Shown here: one piece after another, positions 47,528-57,593 of the stretch | How positions within the stretch are numbered: position 1 is the first letter of the stretch | Layout of the letters: the number at the start of each line of letters is the position of its first letter | Source: a virus | Length of the DNA stretch: 64,000 nucleotides | Direction: 5' to 3' (one strand) | IMG/VR virus record: IMGVR_UViG_3300032309_001318 | Location: 1-64,000 of that record | Made by a program: the position numbers and the translations under genes | The notes under the pieces: generated by a model | Told to the model about the DNA's origin: nothing | Seen by the model: the letters and a program-made list of their open reading frames with translations, nothing else | Database searches by the model: none

Positions 47528-49561
47528 ATGATAACAGCTTCAACTAATTTAAAGAATACACTTTATAATAACACTAACATTCAAATAGACTCAGGATGCT
47601 ATATTGAATATAACATGAATAATATGCTTGACAATATTTCTGCAACAAACAATATCTCTGATTCGTCATACACAGGTCAAATTACCAATGCAATAGGGCA
47701 AGCATCTTGGCCCTCAAGCCGACCAAATCCTTATAAAAAATTATTCCCCGTAGACTCATTAATAAAACCCTTTAGGCCTTTAAGCTCAGGAATTAAATAT
47801 TTTATTATGGCAGATGCTGATACATACACAAATTCATTTTCATCATACAGATCAGTAAAGTACCCAGAGACACAACCAAGAATATATTATCCTGGAGTTG
47901 AAACATTTTACAAGTATTGGGTAACACCTATAAACACGGGCGCAAATGTAACAGTTAATTATGCAACATCTGGTACACGGTATGCCCTTACAAATAAAAT
48001 AGTATTAAGATTTGAAAAAAACCATACACTGCCATCAACTTATACTGTAACAATAACAAAATCAGATAACACTCAAACAATAATTGCAAATGCTTTGTCG
48101 ACTCCATCTAGCGGAAATGTGGAGTTATATTATAATGGAACTTCTTGGTCTGCCACACAACCAACAGAGCCAATGTCTTTTGGATCTCCAATTTCAATTA
48201 AATCAATTACAGTTACAACACCAAGTGCTGGTGTTGGTAAAATTATAGGATTGATAGAGGTATCAGCAAGATGGATTAAAGACATATCATCGGATGTTGT
48301 ATCTTTTCAAATTAATAAAGAGTCTTCTTCATCATCCGAAGACATCTTGCCAGTAGGAAAAGTAACGGCAAATAGTTTAAACTTAAGTTTGGCTAAGTAC
48401 AATCAGTCAGCACCTCAATATATTTCATACAATAGGACCTCAACATTGGATAGTTCATTAACCTATATTTACAAAAATGCAATTTTAAATCCGTATTTTA
48501 AAATATATCATTCAAACGGAGCAATAACAGAAGGCTCCAAAAAATACGATAAAGTTTCTCAAGGATACTACTATACAGACAGTTGGGAGATAGATACTTA
48601 CGGAGAATCATCAATAACAGCATTAGATAATACAAAGTATTTAATGGAGACGGTAGCCCCAGACATACTGTGTGAATACTATCCCGCAACTGCAGTTATA
48701 AGAAGGCTGCTAGATTCCGTAGGATTTACAAATTACTCATTTAACCTAACATCAGATACCGATTCGTCTATTCCATTTATTAATTATTTTTGGACAGATG
48801 GCTCTAAGACTGTATGGGAAAATATTCAAGAGCTATGTAGAGACATACAAATGAATGCCGTTATGGACGAAAACAATATTTTACAGTTTTATAGCAGAAA
48901 TTATATGTATTCAAGAACAGAAAAAACTTGGAATTTCTATTATGAAAAAGATGGGGACTCTCTTCCAAATATAATTGATTTTGATCAAAAAGAAATAGCC
49001 TCTGCCAACCAAGTTAAAGTTTTATGGTCTACTCCAATATCATCTAGTTATTTAGGTGCGTCTGGCCCACTGTGGCAGTCACCGACTTCATATTTAATTG
49101 CTGGTGGATTGAAAGAAACTTTAACGTCAACTAGTACTAAAATAATATTAGATTTAGGAACTTTAGATAAATATAGCAAATTCCAATCTGGATTTAATTT
49201 TAACGGATACTTTATGATAGACTCAGAAATAATAGAGTTTGATGCAATAGGTTATCAATATATTCCAAAAGAACTAAGCCCTTCTACAATTTATGACGCA
49301 TTAACAGAAACAAACGTTTCAAATAATGGATCGAACTTTATAAATATTTGGATAGAAAACTCAGCAGATGTAAATAAATATAGAAACTTTTCAAAAGTAG
49401 GAACTGCAGACATAAACTCAGAAATTTACTTTAAACCAAACGGAGCATATAGAGTTAAAGCAAGAGGTGCTCTGGGAACTACAGCAGCGGCACATAATGC
49501 TAGCGGTGTGCCCTCAACAGAATATTTTTGGACTGGAACTTTGGTGACTCAAAATGCGTGA
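47528..49561 (+). CDS. Minor tail/tail-tip hub protein (677 aa)
   Basis: It begins one base after the distal tail gene. The first 240 residues are a jelly-roll-like beta domain (WVTPINTGANVTVNYATSGT..VVSFQINKES), followed by a hub-like centre: AVIRRLLDSVGFTNYSFNLT, WENIQELCRDIQMNAVMDEN, NILQFYSRNY, and ..NIIDFDQKEIASANQVKVLW. These are typical of Dit/Tal or gp27-like hub proteins that seat the tail tip. The end has a beta sandwich. Overlaps the next gene by 8 bases. Confidence 0.75.
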   Translation: MITASTNLKNTLYNNTNIQIDSGCYIEYNMNNMLDNISATNNISDSSYTGQITNAIGQASWPSSRPNPYKKLFPVDSLIKPFRPLSSGIKYFIMADADTYTNSFSSYRSVKYPETQPRIYYPGVETFYKYWVTPINTGANVTVNYATSGTRYALTNKIVLRFEKNHTLPSTYTVTITKSDNTQTIIANALSTPSSGNVELYYNGTSWSATQPTEPMSFGSPISIKSITVTTPSAGVGKIIGLIEVSARWIKDISSDVVSFQINKESSSSSEDILPVGKVTANSLNLSLAKYNQSAPQYISYNRTSTLDSSLTYIYKNAILNPYFKIYHSNGAITEGSKKYDKVSQGYYYTDSWEIDTYGESSITALDNTKYLMETVAPDILCEYYPATAVIRRLLDSVGFTNYSFNLTSDTDSSIPFINYFWTDGSKTVWENIQELCRDIQMNAVMDENNILQFYSRNYMYSRTEKTWNFYYEKDGDSLPNIIDFDQKEIASANQVKVLWSTPISSSYLGASGPLWQSPTSYLIAGGLKETLTSTSTKIILDLGTLDKYSKFQSGFNFNGYFMIDSEIIEFDAIGYQYIPKELSPSTIYDALTETNVSNNGSNFINIWIENSADVNKYRNFSKVGTADINSEIYFKPNGAYRVKARGALGTTAAAHNASGVPSTEYFWTGTLVTQNA

Positions 49562-51263
49562 TATATATCCAATTGGAGGATCCTACACTGGGCTAGCATT
49601 TGTTAAAAATTTAGTAATAAAACCACTCTCATACACCTCAGTAGAAATAAATATAGACACGTACGAATGGTCTGTTAACCCAACATCGTACAGTATTTAT
49701 ATACAAAAAAAGATATACTCTGGCGGGGTGTGGGTAAACGACCCAGCATCTGCAGAAGTTTCATTAAGCAAAACTGCCGATCCTTTTGTTATTGATAATT
49801 TAATCATGGGAGCAACCTATGATTTTCAAGTAGTGCCATATCTAAATTCAAACATGGGCTACGGAATACAGCAAAAAGATTACACAATGCCAACTGATGG
49901 AATTTCCATACAAACGCTTTCATCTACTCCAAAAGATTTTAAAGTGGCAAAATCATACATGGCTTTATCTGTTACAGAGCAAGACTACTTGGCAAAAAGA
50001 TACGCTATTGCTTCTAGAGAATTTCCAGCTATCGTTGTTCCAACAACAAAAACAGTTTCTCAGGTAAATGGAAATGAATACAATGTGGGATACTTTTCTT
50101 ATGGCACTAGTTTAATTTTAGATAATACTGTTGAAAATCCAAATCAGATGGGGGGTCTGGGATTTTTTGTAAATAGCTTGGGGCAAACTGGATACTATAT
50201 TTTAATAGAATCCACATCGTCAGCAGCAGCAGCAGATAAAAAATCAGTAAGAATTGTTAAGTTTGTAGGAAATAAAGTAAAGCCATTAAAAGAAATTGGA
50301 ACAAGAACAGAGTCTACAGTAGAAGGAATCTATGGCGGAAGAATATATAATATTGATGTAAAAGTAAAAATAGAAAACAGAGTCGTAAATATTGATGCTT
50401 ATATAAATGGCTATAAAGTTAGCTATCAAGACTCAACCGTTAAAACAGCAAATAAGGTTGCCCTACTAGAAACATCTATTCTTGCACCAACTAATAAAGT
50501 TGCAGTTATATGTGGCCGTGGCGAAGTTGCATTTGATTATGTTTACGGAAATGAATTAAAAGATTATCAGTACGTAGATGCAAGCTTTGATGTAAATCTA
50601 TATCAAGGTCAATTTGGAAATGATTTAATTAATACTTCATTTGGAGACCTCTCATATGTCGGAAACTATTCTCAAGATGAGATAGCGATTGGAAACAAAA
50701 AGCTAACCGCTCTAGACGAGTTTGGAACAGTTGTAAGAGAAATTTTAAAAGTAGATGTTAAATATGATACAAGGCCATCGTATCCAATTAAATGGAGCAC
50801 TGGTATAAATCAATATGCAAGTATTATTGGTCAAAAAATATCTAACTTTGGAGCACAAGCATATATATTAAACAATACATCTACTAGCATACCAGTATCA
50901 AATGGACTTGAAGCAAGCCTTTATATATATGGAAATACTTTAGGAAGTTCTGGGGAGCTAGAATATAAAACAGACGGGCTAAATGATTACGCAACTGCAG
51001 AGCCAGTTATATTTCAATCTTCATGGCTTCAAAACGAAGCGGACGTAAAAGCCCTTGCCTTATGGATTAAAAGTAATGTTATTAACAAAGGTAAACTAGT
51101 AGATATGTCAATATTTGGAAACCCACTTATTTCGGTAGGAGACATAGTTGGAATTAACTACTCTTATCATGGATTATCTGGAGAAGGAAATTTTATAGTA
51201 ACTAATGTAAAGCATTCATATTCTCAAGGACTGGAGACTCAAATAACCTGTCGAACCTTATAG
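49554..51263 (+). CDS. Minor tail protein with FN3- and hub-like parts (569 aa)
   Basis: ATG 49554 overlaps the previous stop by 8 bases (ATGCGTGA). Residues about 15-110 look like an FN3 domain (SVEINIDTYEWSVNPTSYSI..IMGATYDFQVVPYL). The middle (FFVNSLGQTGYYILIESTSS..NIDVKVKIENRVVNIDAYIN) is LamG-like. The C-terminus (MSIFGNPLISVGDIVGINYS..FIVTNVKHSYSQGLETQITC) is the beta-barrel end of tail hub proteins (P.i.vGDxv...L.G...V..V.HxY..GLxTxixCR). Likely part of the tail tip. Confidence 0.75.
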   Translation: MRDIYPIGGSYTGLAFVKNLVIKPLSYTSVEINIDTYEWSVNPTSYSIYIQKKIYSGGVWVNDPASAEVSLSKTADPFVIDNLIMGATYDFQVVPYLNSNMGYGIQQKDYTMPTDGISIQTLSSTPKDFKVAKSYMALSVTEQDYLAKRYAIASREFPAIVVPTTKTVSQVNGNEYNVGYFSYGTSLILDNTVENPNQMGGLGFFVNSLGQTGYYILIESTSSAAAADKKSVRIVKFVGNKVKPLKEIGTRTESTVEGIYGGRIYNIDVKVKIENRVVNIDAYINGYKVSYQDSTVKTANKVALLETSILAPTNKVAVICGRGEVAFDYVYGNELKDYQYVDASFDVNLYQGQFGNDLINTSFGDLSYVGNYSQDEIAIGNKKLTALDEFGTVVREILKVDVKYDTRPSYPIKWSTGINQYASIIGQKISNFGAQAYILNNTSTSIPVSNGLEASLYIYGNTLGSSGELEYKTDGLNDYATAEPVIFQSSWLQNEADVKALALWIKSNVINKGKLVDMSIFGNPLISVGDIVGINYSYHGLSGEGNFIVTNVKHSYSQGLETQITCRTL

Positions 51264-51272
51264 GCGAAATGG

Positions 51273-51278
51273 TATAAT
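51273..51278 (+). promoter_or_regulatory. Promoter -10 (ATGGTATAAT), leaderless
   Basis: TATAAT at 51273-51278 preceded by ATGG; ATG 51284 is five bases downstream and no ribosome binding site exists. It matches the promoters at 29431 and 31231. Confidence 0.5.
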
Positions 51279-51283
51279 AAAAT

Positions 51284-52084
51284 ATGGCTAAAAATATTAG
51301 AACAGACATTAAGGATATCACTAGAGGATCAGTAATAGCCCTTCCAGTAGACCACCCAGACGCTATACATCTGCATCCAAATGACTATATTGCAGTTAAA
51401 GGTGGATCAATAGACTATTCTAAATATTTAAATTCTAATCCTTACGCATACATATCTACACCAGACACATTAGAAAATCAAGATATTTTAGCGGGAGATC
51501 CAATAACAATAGATGAAATGTTAGACATTCCATCATTAAGCGATATAGAGAGCGTTGTTTATGAACCATATTATGACACTGTTTCTAAATTACAAAAAGT
51601 TAGAGCATTAATTAAAATTAGAAACTCCAGTAAAAATCCAACTAATATTGCAGGTGTAGACGCAAGAATATTTAACCCTAGCACAATAGTGCCAGTTGTT
51701 TCAAATACAAGCACTACAAAGTCTGTAGAATTTATTACTCCGTCTCCAGGTGTCCCAAATGTTGTATTCAAAAGAGACTCAACCGCAATTGCATGGGGTT
51801 GGGACAATGTTTCTGGACTTGGATCATATTCTTCTGTATCATATCAATGGATAATTAGCTCATCAAGCGGAGCCTCAGCAGCAACATTAGATAGCGGAAC
51901 ATTAACATACTCAACATCTACAAGTAAGCAAATAGGAATTGGTGGAAGCATGAAGCAGTATAGAGTAAGTTCTAGAGATGGAAATACTAGTGCTACATCT
52001 TCACCAAGATGGCTAAGAGTAAGGACAGTTGTAGTGGGAACAAATGGTACTACATATAGTTCTAGTTACTCTACACCAATTTAA
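51284..52084 (+). CDS. Tail protein with C-terminal domain shared with the 55097 adhesin (266 aa)
   Basis: The N-terminal 120 residues (SVIALPVDHPDAIHLHPNDY..) are a distinct domain with ILAGDPITIDEMLDIPSLSD. From about 175 on, the sequence (AWGWDNVSGLGSYSSVSYQW .. YRVSSRDGNTSATSSPRWLR.. GTNGTTYSSSYS) parallels the last 110 residues of the 55097 protein (NWGWNNAFWSG.., YRIGTTDGDTPTTTAGRW, GTNGQTYSSGFS). The shared end suggests both are displayed by the same kind of beta module. Leaderless start. Confidence 0.7.
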   Translation: MAKNIRTDIKDITRGSVIALPVDHPDAIHLHPNDYIAVKGGSIDYSKYLNSNPYAYISTPDTLENQDILAGDPITIDEMLDIPSLSDIESVVYEPYYDTVSKLQKVRALIKIRNSSKNPTNIAGVDARIFNPSTIVPVVSNTSTTKSVEFITPSPGVPNVVFKRDSTAIAWGWDNVSGLGSYSSVSYQWIISSSSGASAATLDSGTLTYSTSTSKQIGIGGSMKQYRVSSRDGNTSATSSPRWLRVRTVVVGTNGTTYSSSYSTPI

Positions 52085-52094
52085 TAGGAGAATA

Positions 52095-53165
52095 ATGATA
52101 ACAAAATTTGGAAAAAGATTTTTAACCGATCAAATGGCTGGCAACGTATCTGGTTTAAATAAGGACATTGCCATAGGAATTGACTACACCGCAGATACTG
52201 AAAATGATACTAGACTTGGGTTCGAGTTCTACAGAGTTCCAGTTTCATTTGGAACTACAGATATACAAACATTAGACGGAATCACATCTTACTCAGTAAT
52301 TTTTAAAGCAACAATTCCACAAGATGTTGAAGGTCACATTAACGAGATAGGTCTTTATCCATCAACAAGGTCTTCAATAAATAACTTTGACAGTAAATTT
52401 ATAACAGATTTTGCAACCTACACAGACTGGACAGACACAGACGGATTTAAATCAGACTATTTAACTGGAAGCCAAAGAATTGGAAACACTATACTACTTA
52501 TGCAGTCAGCTGCAACTTCTGCAAACGAATATATTCAAAACACAGTTAATTTAGATTTATCTGGATATAGCGCTAATGATACTTTAAGATTGGCATATTA
52601 CAAACAAGATGAAAATTTAGCATCTATAAAAATTAGATTCTATAGCTCAGACACAGAATATTTTGAAAAAGTAATTACACCAGCATCTGGGACTGGAAAC
52701 AAATTAACTGCAGACATCCCAATGTCAGAAATTTTTAATGGGGCAACAGCCGTAGCACCAGATAAGTCATCTATTATAAAAATAGGAATAATTATAACCC
52801 CATCTGCAGGACAGACAACTTACGTTGGATTTGATGGATTAAGAATAAATGATGAAGACACATTTGATCCAAACTTTGGATTAATTGGAAGATCTGTTGT
52901 ATCTACAACAACTACAGTGTCTGGAGTATCTGGGCAAAGTACTATAACGGTAGGTTCTGTTAATAATTTATTTATAGGACAACCCGTATCTGGAACTGGA
53001 ATAGCGACAGGTGCTTTAATTAGCAGCATATCAGATACAACAATTACCCTTTCATTAAGCAATACAGGAACAGTTTCTGGAAATGGAACTTTTTATGGAA
53101 TTAAAAAACTTGCTGGAAGATCTTTAGATCTTGAGTATAAATTAGATTTGGACTGGAATATCTAG
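52095..53165 (+). CDS. Minor tail protein (356 aa)
   Basis: The start is ATG 52095 (MITKFGKRFL), four bases after TAGGAG, ten bases past the previous stop. The first 95 residues (NKDIAIGIDYTADTENDTRL..DVEGHINEIGLYP) are of the tail-collar/gp37 N-terminal type: a self-assembling beta domain common in tail-tip accessory proteins. A jelly roll follows (YIQNTVNLDLSGYSANDTLR..FYSSDTEYFEK), then a Thr/Ser/Gly repeat (TITVGSVNNLFIGQPVSGTG) like a short shaft. Located between tip proteins. Confidence 0.7.
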   Translation: MITKFGKRFLTDQMAGNVSGLNKDIAIGIDYTADTENDTRLGFEFYRVPVSFGTTDIQTLDGITSYSVIFKATIPQDVEGHINEIGLYPSTRSSINNFDSKFITDFATYTDWTDTDGFKSDYLTGSQRIGNTILLMQSAATSANEYIQNTVNLDLSGYSANDTLRLAYYKQDENLASIKIRFYSSDTEYFEKVITPASGTGNKLTADIPMSEIFNGATAVAPDKSSIIKIGIIITPSAGQTTYVGFDGLRINDEDTFDPNFGLIGRSVVSTTTTVSGVSGQSTITVGSVNNLFIGQPVSGTGIATGALISSISDTTITLSLSNTGTVSGNGTFYGIKKLAGRSLDLEYKLDLDWNI

Positions 53166-53166
53166 G

Positions 53167-55092
53167 ATGGCAGCGTATCAAGATTTGTTAAAAGATAACT
53201 CCGTTGCAGTTGAAAACGGAAATTATTTTATTGTAACAGTAACAGACCTTGATTTAAATGAAAACTATCCAATTCAATTTAGATGGAAATACCAAGATGG
53301 CACATTTGGATTATGGTCAGCATCTAAACTATTAACAACCATAGGAGAAACTTTACCAGGAAGTCCAAATTTATCTTTAACAGATGTTGTTGGCGATGAT
53401 GGATTTATTAAAATTACTTGGAACGGTAATGATAAATCTGGTAAGCCAATAACAAATATAGATAGAGTAGATATTTTTATTGATGGATCTCCATTTGATG
53501 CAACAAAAGCTGCAGCAAGCTTTAAGGTAGCTGGAACACAAACAATAGCAGCACCAGCAGGAGATTATTTAGTAGCTCTATACGCTATTTCAAGCTATGG
53601 AAGTAAATCAGCGGTCAGCGATGCAAGACTTGTAACTGTTTATAAATCTGGACAATCTGCTATAAACCCAGAAGACCCTTCTGCACCAGAAGTAACAGCA
53701 GGACTAGCATCAGTAATTGTTGAGTGGGATGGAAAGAAAAATGACGGAGAAGGCGGAGTTGAAAATTTTACTCCAGGGTCTTTTGCGGGAGCAAAAGTAT
53801 TTATTGGTACCACTGCAGATTTTGTCACAAGTGATAACAATTGGGTACATACATTAAACTTTGCAAACGGATCTAATAAGGTTTCAATAGGAGTAGGCAC
53901 AGTTATTAATAAATCTACTGGCGCTACATTACAATATGGAGTTCCTTATTATGTAAAAATAGACACAATTAATTCTAATAATTTAGCCAACGGACAACCA
54001 GTATCAGCAAGCGGAAACCCAATAACAGTAGATATGCTTCCTGCAAGCGAAATTAAAACAGGATTCCTAGACGCAGATGCTTATATTAAAGCTGGCGCAA
54101 GTGGTGGAGCAAGAGTTGAAATAGGTGGATCTACTACACCATTAGTTATTTATGGAACAGATGGAACAACAGAATTATTAAAATTTACTGGAGGGTCTAC
54201 AGGAACATTAGCTATTAATGGATCTGGAACATTTACTGGAAATCTTTCTATTGGCACAGGCGATACAGTTTTCAAAGCAGAGCCAGCAACTGGAATATGG
54301 CTAGGAGACGCAGACTATGCAGACGCAGATTTTAGAGTTGCAACAAATGGTGTTATAAGAGCAAAAGCAGGAACTGTTGGAGGATGGAACTTAGCAGAAT
54401 CGTATTTACAAAACTCAACAGGTACACTTAAAATAAATAGCGGAGATAGTCCATCTATTTATCTGGGGCCAGCTTCTGGCGCACATATAAGACTGTCACC
54501 AGATTCAATAACACATTATAATGGCGGATCACCAAGTAATAAGTTTACATTAACAACATCAAACGGAAATATATATTTATCTGGAAATATTACAGCAGGA
54601 TCTAATATTACTGGATCTACAATTACTGGAAGTACCATAACTGGATCAGATATTAGCTCTACTGGTATCGGGGCCTATAACGGTACACTAACAATAAGTG
54701 GAGGATACATAACTCATGGCAGCGGAGTTTGGATTAACTCTCCTGAATTTTCAGTAGGTACATTTGCTGGTAACGTTGGATATTTTAGTACAAAAACAGA
54801 TGGAAGCTCTTATTTAGGAAATAGTAATTCATCTAGTTTAGCTTTTAGAATAGATATTTCCCAATCTGGAACTTTTGCAAGGGGATACCATTTAAATAAT
54901 CTTGGAGCCGCAGAGTTCCATCAGCCAGATCCAAACGGGTACAGTCCATCAAGAACAGTTGTTGTTGGAGACGGTGATGGTTGGCTACACACAGGAAGAG
55001 CATTTTACTATGGATCACAAGGAACTTCTTCAACAATTAATAGTGTAACTGGCTCCGCCCGAATAGGCGACATATTTTTTAGTACGAGTTGA
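53167..55092 (+). CDS. Tail tip/central fibre protein with FN3 and beta-shaft domains (641 aa)
   Basis: It begins one base after its neighbour. Residues about 25-170 and 170-290 are FN3 domains (YPIQFRWKYQDGTFGLWSAS; VIVEWDGKKNDGEG..VPYYVKIDTINSNN). The second half is a fibre shaft with GSTTPLVIYGTDGTTELLKF and a NITAGSNITGSTITGSTITG repeat, ending in a GYHLNNLGAAEFHQPDPNGY..VVVGDGDGWLHTGRAFYYGS head domain. FN3 plus shaft is the pattern of central receptor-binding proteins. Confidence 0.75.
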   Translation: MAAYQDLLKDNSVAVENGNYFIVTVTDLDLNENYPIQFRWKYQDGTFGLWSASKLLTTIGETLPGSPNLSLTDVVGDDGFIKITWNGNDKSGKPITNIDRVDIFIDGSPFDATKAAASFKVAGTQTIAAPAGDYLVALYAISSYGSKSAVSDARLVTVYKSGQSAINPEDPSAPEVTAGLASVIVEWDGKKNDGEGGVENFTPGSFAGAKVFIGTTADFVTSDNNWVHTLNFANGSNKVSIGVGTVINKSTGATLQYGVPYYVKIDTINSNNLANGQPVSASGNPITVDMLPASEIKTGFLDADAYIKAGASGGARVEIGGSTTPLVIYGTDGTTELLKFTGGSTGTLAINGSGTFTGNLSIGTGDTVFKAEPATGIWLGDADYADADFRVATNGVIRAKAGTVGGWNLAESYLQNSTGTLKINSGDSPSIYLGPASGAHIRLSPDSITHYNGGSPSNKFTLTTSNGNIYLSGNITAGSNITGSTITGSTITGSDISSTGIGAYNGTLTISGGYITHGSGVWINSPEFSVGTFAGNVGYFSTKTDGSSYLGNSNSSSLAFRIDISQSGTFARGYHLNNLGAAEFHQPDPNGYSPSRTVVVGDGDGWLHTGRAFYYGSQGTSSTINSVTGSARIGDIFFSTS

Positions 55093-55096
55093 TAAT

Positions 55097-57532
55097 ATGA
55101 CAGTATGGACAAAAACTGGAAACTCTACTTGGACAAAAATAAACTCTATATTTAATAAAACAGGTGCAACTACTTGGACAGAACTTTTAGGGGTATGGGT
55201 AAAAACGGCAGCAAGTACATGGACAAGAGTATTTACAAGATTGTCAGTTCCAGCCAATACAGTGGCACCAGCAATTACTGGCAGTCAATATTTATACGGC
55301 ACATTAAGTGGAACACTTGGAACATGGACAGCACCAAATGGAACTAACTCTTATGCTAGACTATGGCAAAGTGCTGCAAACAGCAACGGAACTCCAGGAT
55401 CATATTCAAGTACGGGTGGAACATCTAGTACATTTACAACTACTTTAAATGAAAATGGCAGATGGGTTAGATTAAGAGTAACTGCAACAAATTTAAGTGG
55501 AGACTCTGTTGCATTTTCAAATGAAGTTTTAATTACAAAATACGCCCCAGTAGCCTTAACAATTCCAGTAATTAGCGGATCTCCATCAGTTAATTCAACT
55601 TTAACAGCATTAACAACGGTTGGTACATATTGGAAAAATACTACAACAAATTCAGGGGACACAGCACCAGATAGTTTTTCTTATAGATGGCATCAAGGAG
55701 ATACTGGAAATAACATAGGAACAGATTCCTCTACATATATTGTTCAACCCTCCGATATTGATCACACAATAAGAGTAGAAGTAACAGCTACAAATACTGG
55801 TGGATCTGCATCTTCAACAAGCAGTGCAACATCAACAGTCGGTCAGGCGGTAGGAATATCAAATATTGCATTTAAAGATTCAAATGATAATAATGGATTT
55901 AACAATAGAGGTAACTTAGTTACTGCAACATCAACAAAATTAAGTTGGAAAGTTTCTGGTATAAATTCTTTAACAACATTTAGAGTAAGATATAGAGTAT
56001 TTAATAATCAAACCTCAGCGTACTGGAACCCATACACAGTGACAGCAGCAGCTGCATCTGCGGCATGGGATGAATACGTATCTGACTATTACAATACTGG
56101 GGGCATCAGCAATGTAACGATATCAGGTAGTGATGCTTATTTGTATGATGTATTTCAAATTAATGAAACATTTAATGGGTCAACATATGGTGGTGGAATT
56201 TCAAGGTGGACATGGGAGTATGAAATAAGTGCAGTGATAGCTGGAGTTAGATATTATTGGGTACCAGGCGACACTGTTAGTACATCACAAACTAATGATT
56301 ATTATAATATTGATCCTACGTCTTTGGGCACTATTACTGCTACACCAACTTCTGGTGGCCCAGGAACATCTGTAACGTTTTCAGGAACAATTCAGAGTTA
56401 TCCCTCAGCATTAAATTCCTATCCATATGCGTATAGAGTTGTTTATGGAGATGGAAATAGTAGTGGTTGGATCAACCAATCATATGGAACTGCTAATCCA
56501 ACTTACAGCTTATCAAATATCTACAATTCAACTGGATCTTATACCGCTTATGTAGAAACAATACCAAATTATTCATTCAATACAGCATCAGTATCAATTC
56601 AAAATGTCTTAACAGCACCATCTATTTATAATGTAACTGCTGGTGATTCTAGTGGACAACCAGTGTCAGTTTACTTTACTGGAGGGTCTGGTCCTTTTTA
56701 TCAAATGTACTGGACTACTGGATCTGCGCCAACAAGCGCAGTAACACCAGATGGTTCAGGATCATCTAATCCAGTAATTGATCCTTCTGGACCTACTGTT
56801 GCAAGCTCTCCTAGCGTTATTTGGTATGCATATATTAGGTCTGTCTCATCAGTTGGAGAAACAAGTGTTGGTCCTTCAGCACTAGCAAGCGCTTGGAGCG
56901 TTGGATATCAGTTTACTGTTACTCAAGCCCCAATTATTCCTACCATATCTGGATTAAACGCAACTTCAATAGGTACTACTAGCGCAACAATTTCTTGGTC
57001 TTCTACAAATCAATCTTCATATAGTATAAGCGGAGGCCCAACATTTTTAACTGGTACTACCTCTAAGTCAGTAGTTTTAGGTGGTTTATCCCCAAGTACT
57101 TTTTATAATATTACAGTAACGGTAACATCTTCTAGCGGTAACACAGCTGAGGCTAGCGTTGGATTTAATACAGCATCTTCATTCGTTACTCCCTCTATAT
57201 CATTAAGTACTAACCCACCAGCATTTGCTAGATCAGGATCAACATTTAACTGGGGATGGAACAACGCTTTTTGGAGTGGAAGTACTTCTGGAAACCCTAG
57301 CTACCCATGGAGAATTCGTTCTGGAAGCTCTAGTGGAACCATTATTGCCAGCGGAACTAGATCATACACAACAGGAACTAGAAGCGTTGGAGGCACCCAA
57401 TATAATTACAGAATAGGAACAACAGATGGAGATACTCCAACAACTACTGCTGGTAGGTGGGGAAGCTATCAAGCAACAATATTAGGAACTAATGGTCAGA
57501 CATATTCTTCAGGATTCTCGGCTAGCGTATAA
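55097..57532 (+). CDS. Multi-domain adhesin with Ig/PKD/FN3-like domains (811 aa)
   Basis: Starts 4 bases after the previous gene. The N-terminal 50 residues hold four spaced W-T-K/E/R units (MTVWTKTGNSTWTKINSIFN..), a short repeat seen at the tip end of some actinophage adhesins. Then come Ig-like parts (..YLYGTLSGTLGTWTAPNGTN; GDTAPDSFSYRWHQGDTGNN), a PKD-like domain (TPTSGGPGTSVTFSGTI..YRVVYGDGNSSG) and an FN3 (NATSIGTTSATISWSSTNQS..LGGLSPSTFYNITVTVTSSS). The C-terminal 110 residues match the 51284 protein. It is the last large tail gene, a good candidate for surface adhesion. Confidence 0.75.
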   Translation: MTVWTKTGNSTWTKINSIFNKTGATTWTELLGVWVKTAASTWTRVFTRLSVPANTVAPAITGSQYLYGTLSGTLGTWTAPNGTNSYARLWQSAANSNGTPGSYSSTGGTSSTFTTTLNENGRWVRLRVTATNLSGDSVAFSNEVLITKYAPVALTIPVISGSPSVNSTLTALTTVGTYWKNTTTNSGDTAPDSFSYRWHQGDTGNNIGTDSSTYIVQPSDIDHTIRVEVTATNTGGSASSTSSATSTVGQAVGISNIAFKDSNDNNGFNNRGNLVTATSTKLSWKVSGINSLTTFRVRYRVFNNQTSAYWNPYTVTAAAASAAWDEYVSDYYNTGGISNVTISGSDAYLYDVFQINETFNGSTYGGGISRWTWEYEISAVIAGVRYYWVPGDTVSTSQTNDYYNIDPTSLGTITATPTSGGPGTSVTFSGTIQSYPSALNSYPYAYRVVYGDGNSSGWINQSYGTANPTYSLSNIYNSTGSYTAYVETIPNYSFNTASVSIQNVLTAPSIYNVTAGDSSGQPVSVYFTGGSGPFYQMYWTTGSAPTSAVTPDGSGSSNPVIDPSGPTVASSPSVIWYAYIRSVSSVGETSVGPSALASAWSVGYQFTVTQAPIIPTISGLNATSIGTTSATISWSSTNQSSYSISGGPTFLTGTTSKSVVLGGLSPSTFYNITVTVTSSSGNTAEASVGFNTASSFVTPSISLSTNPPAFARSGSTFNWGWNNAFWSGSTSGNPSYPWRIRSGSSSGTIIASGTRSYTTGTRSVGGTQYNYRIGTTDGDTPTTTAGRWGSYQATILGTNGQTYSSGFSASV

Positions 57533-57558
57533 AATGACCTTTACAGGTTATTTAAAAA

Positions 57559-57567
57559 TGATATAAT
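57559..57567 (+). promoter_or_regulatory. Extended -10 promoter element (TGATATAAT)
   Basis: TGATATAAT lies between the adhesin gene and ATG 57594, with AAGAAAGGTAAATTA between. It would start a new transcript for the small genes. Confidence 0.6.
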
Positions 57568-57593
57568 AGAACAAATATAAGAAAGGTAAATTA

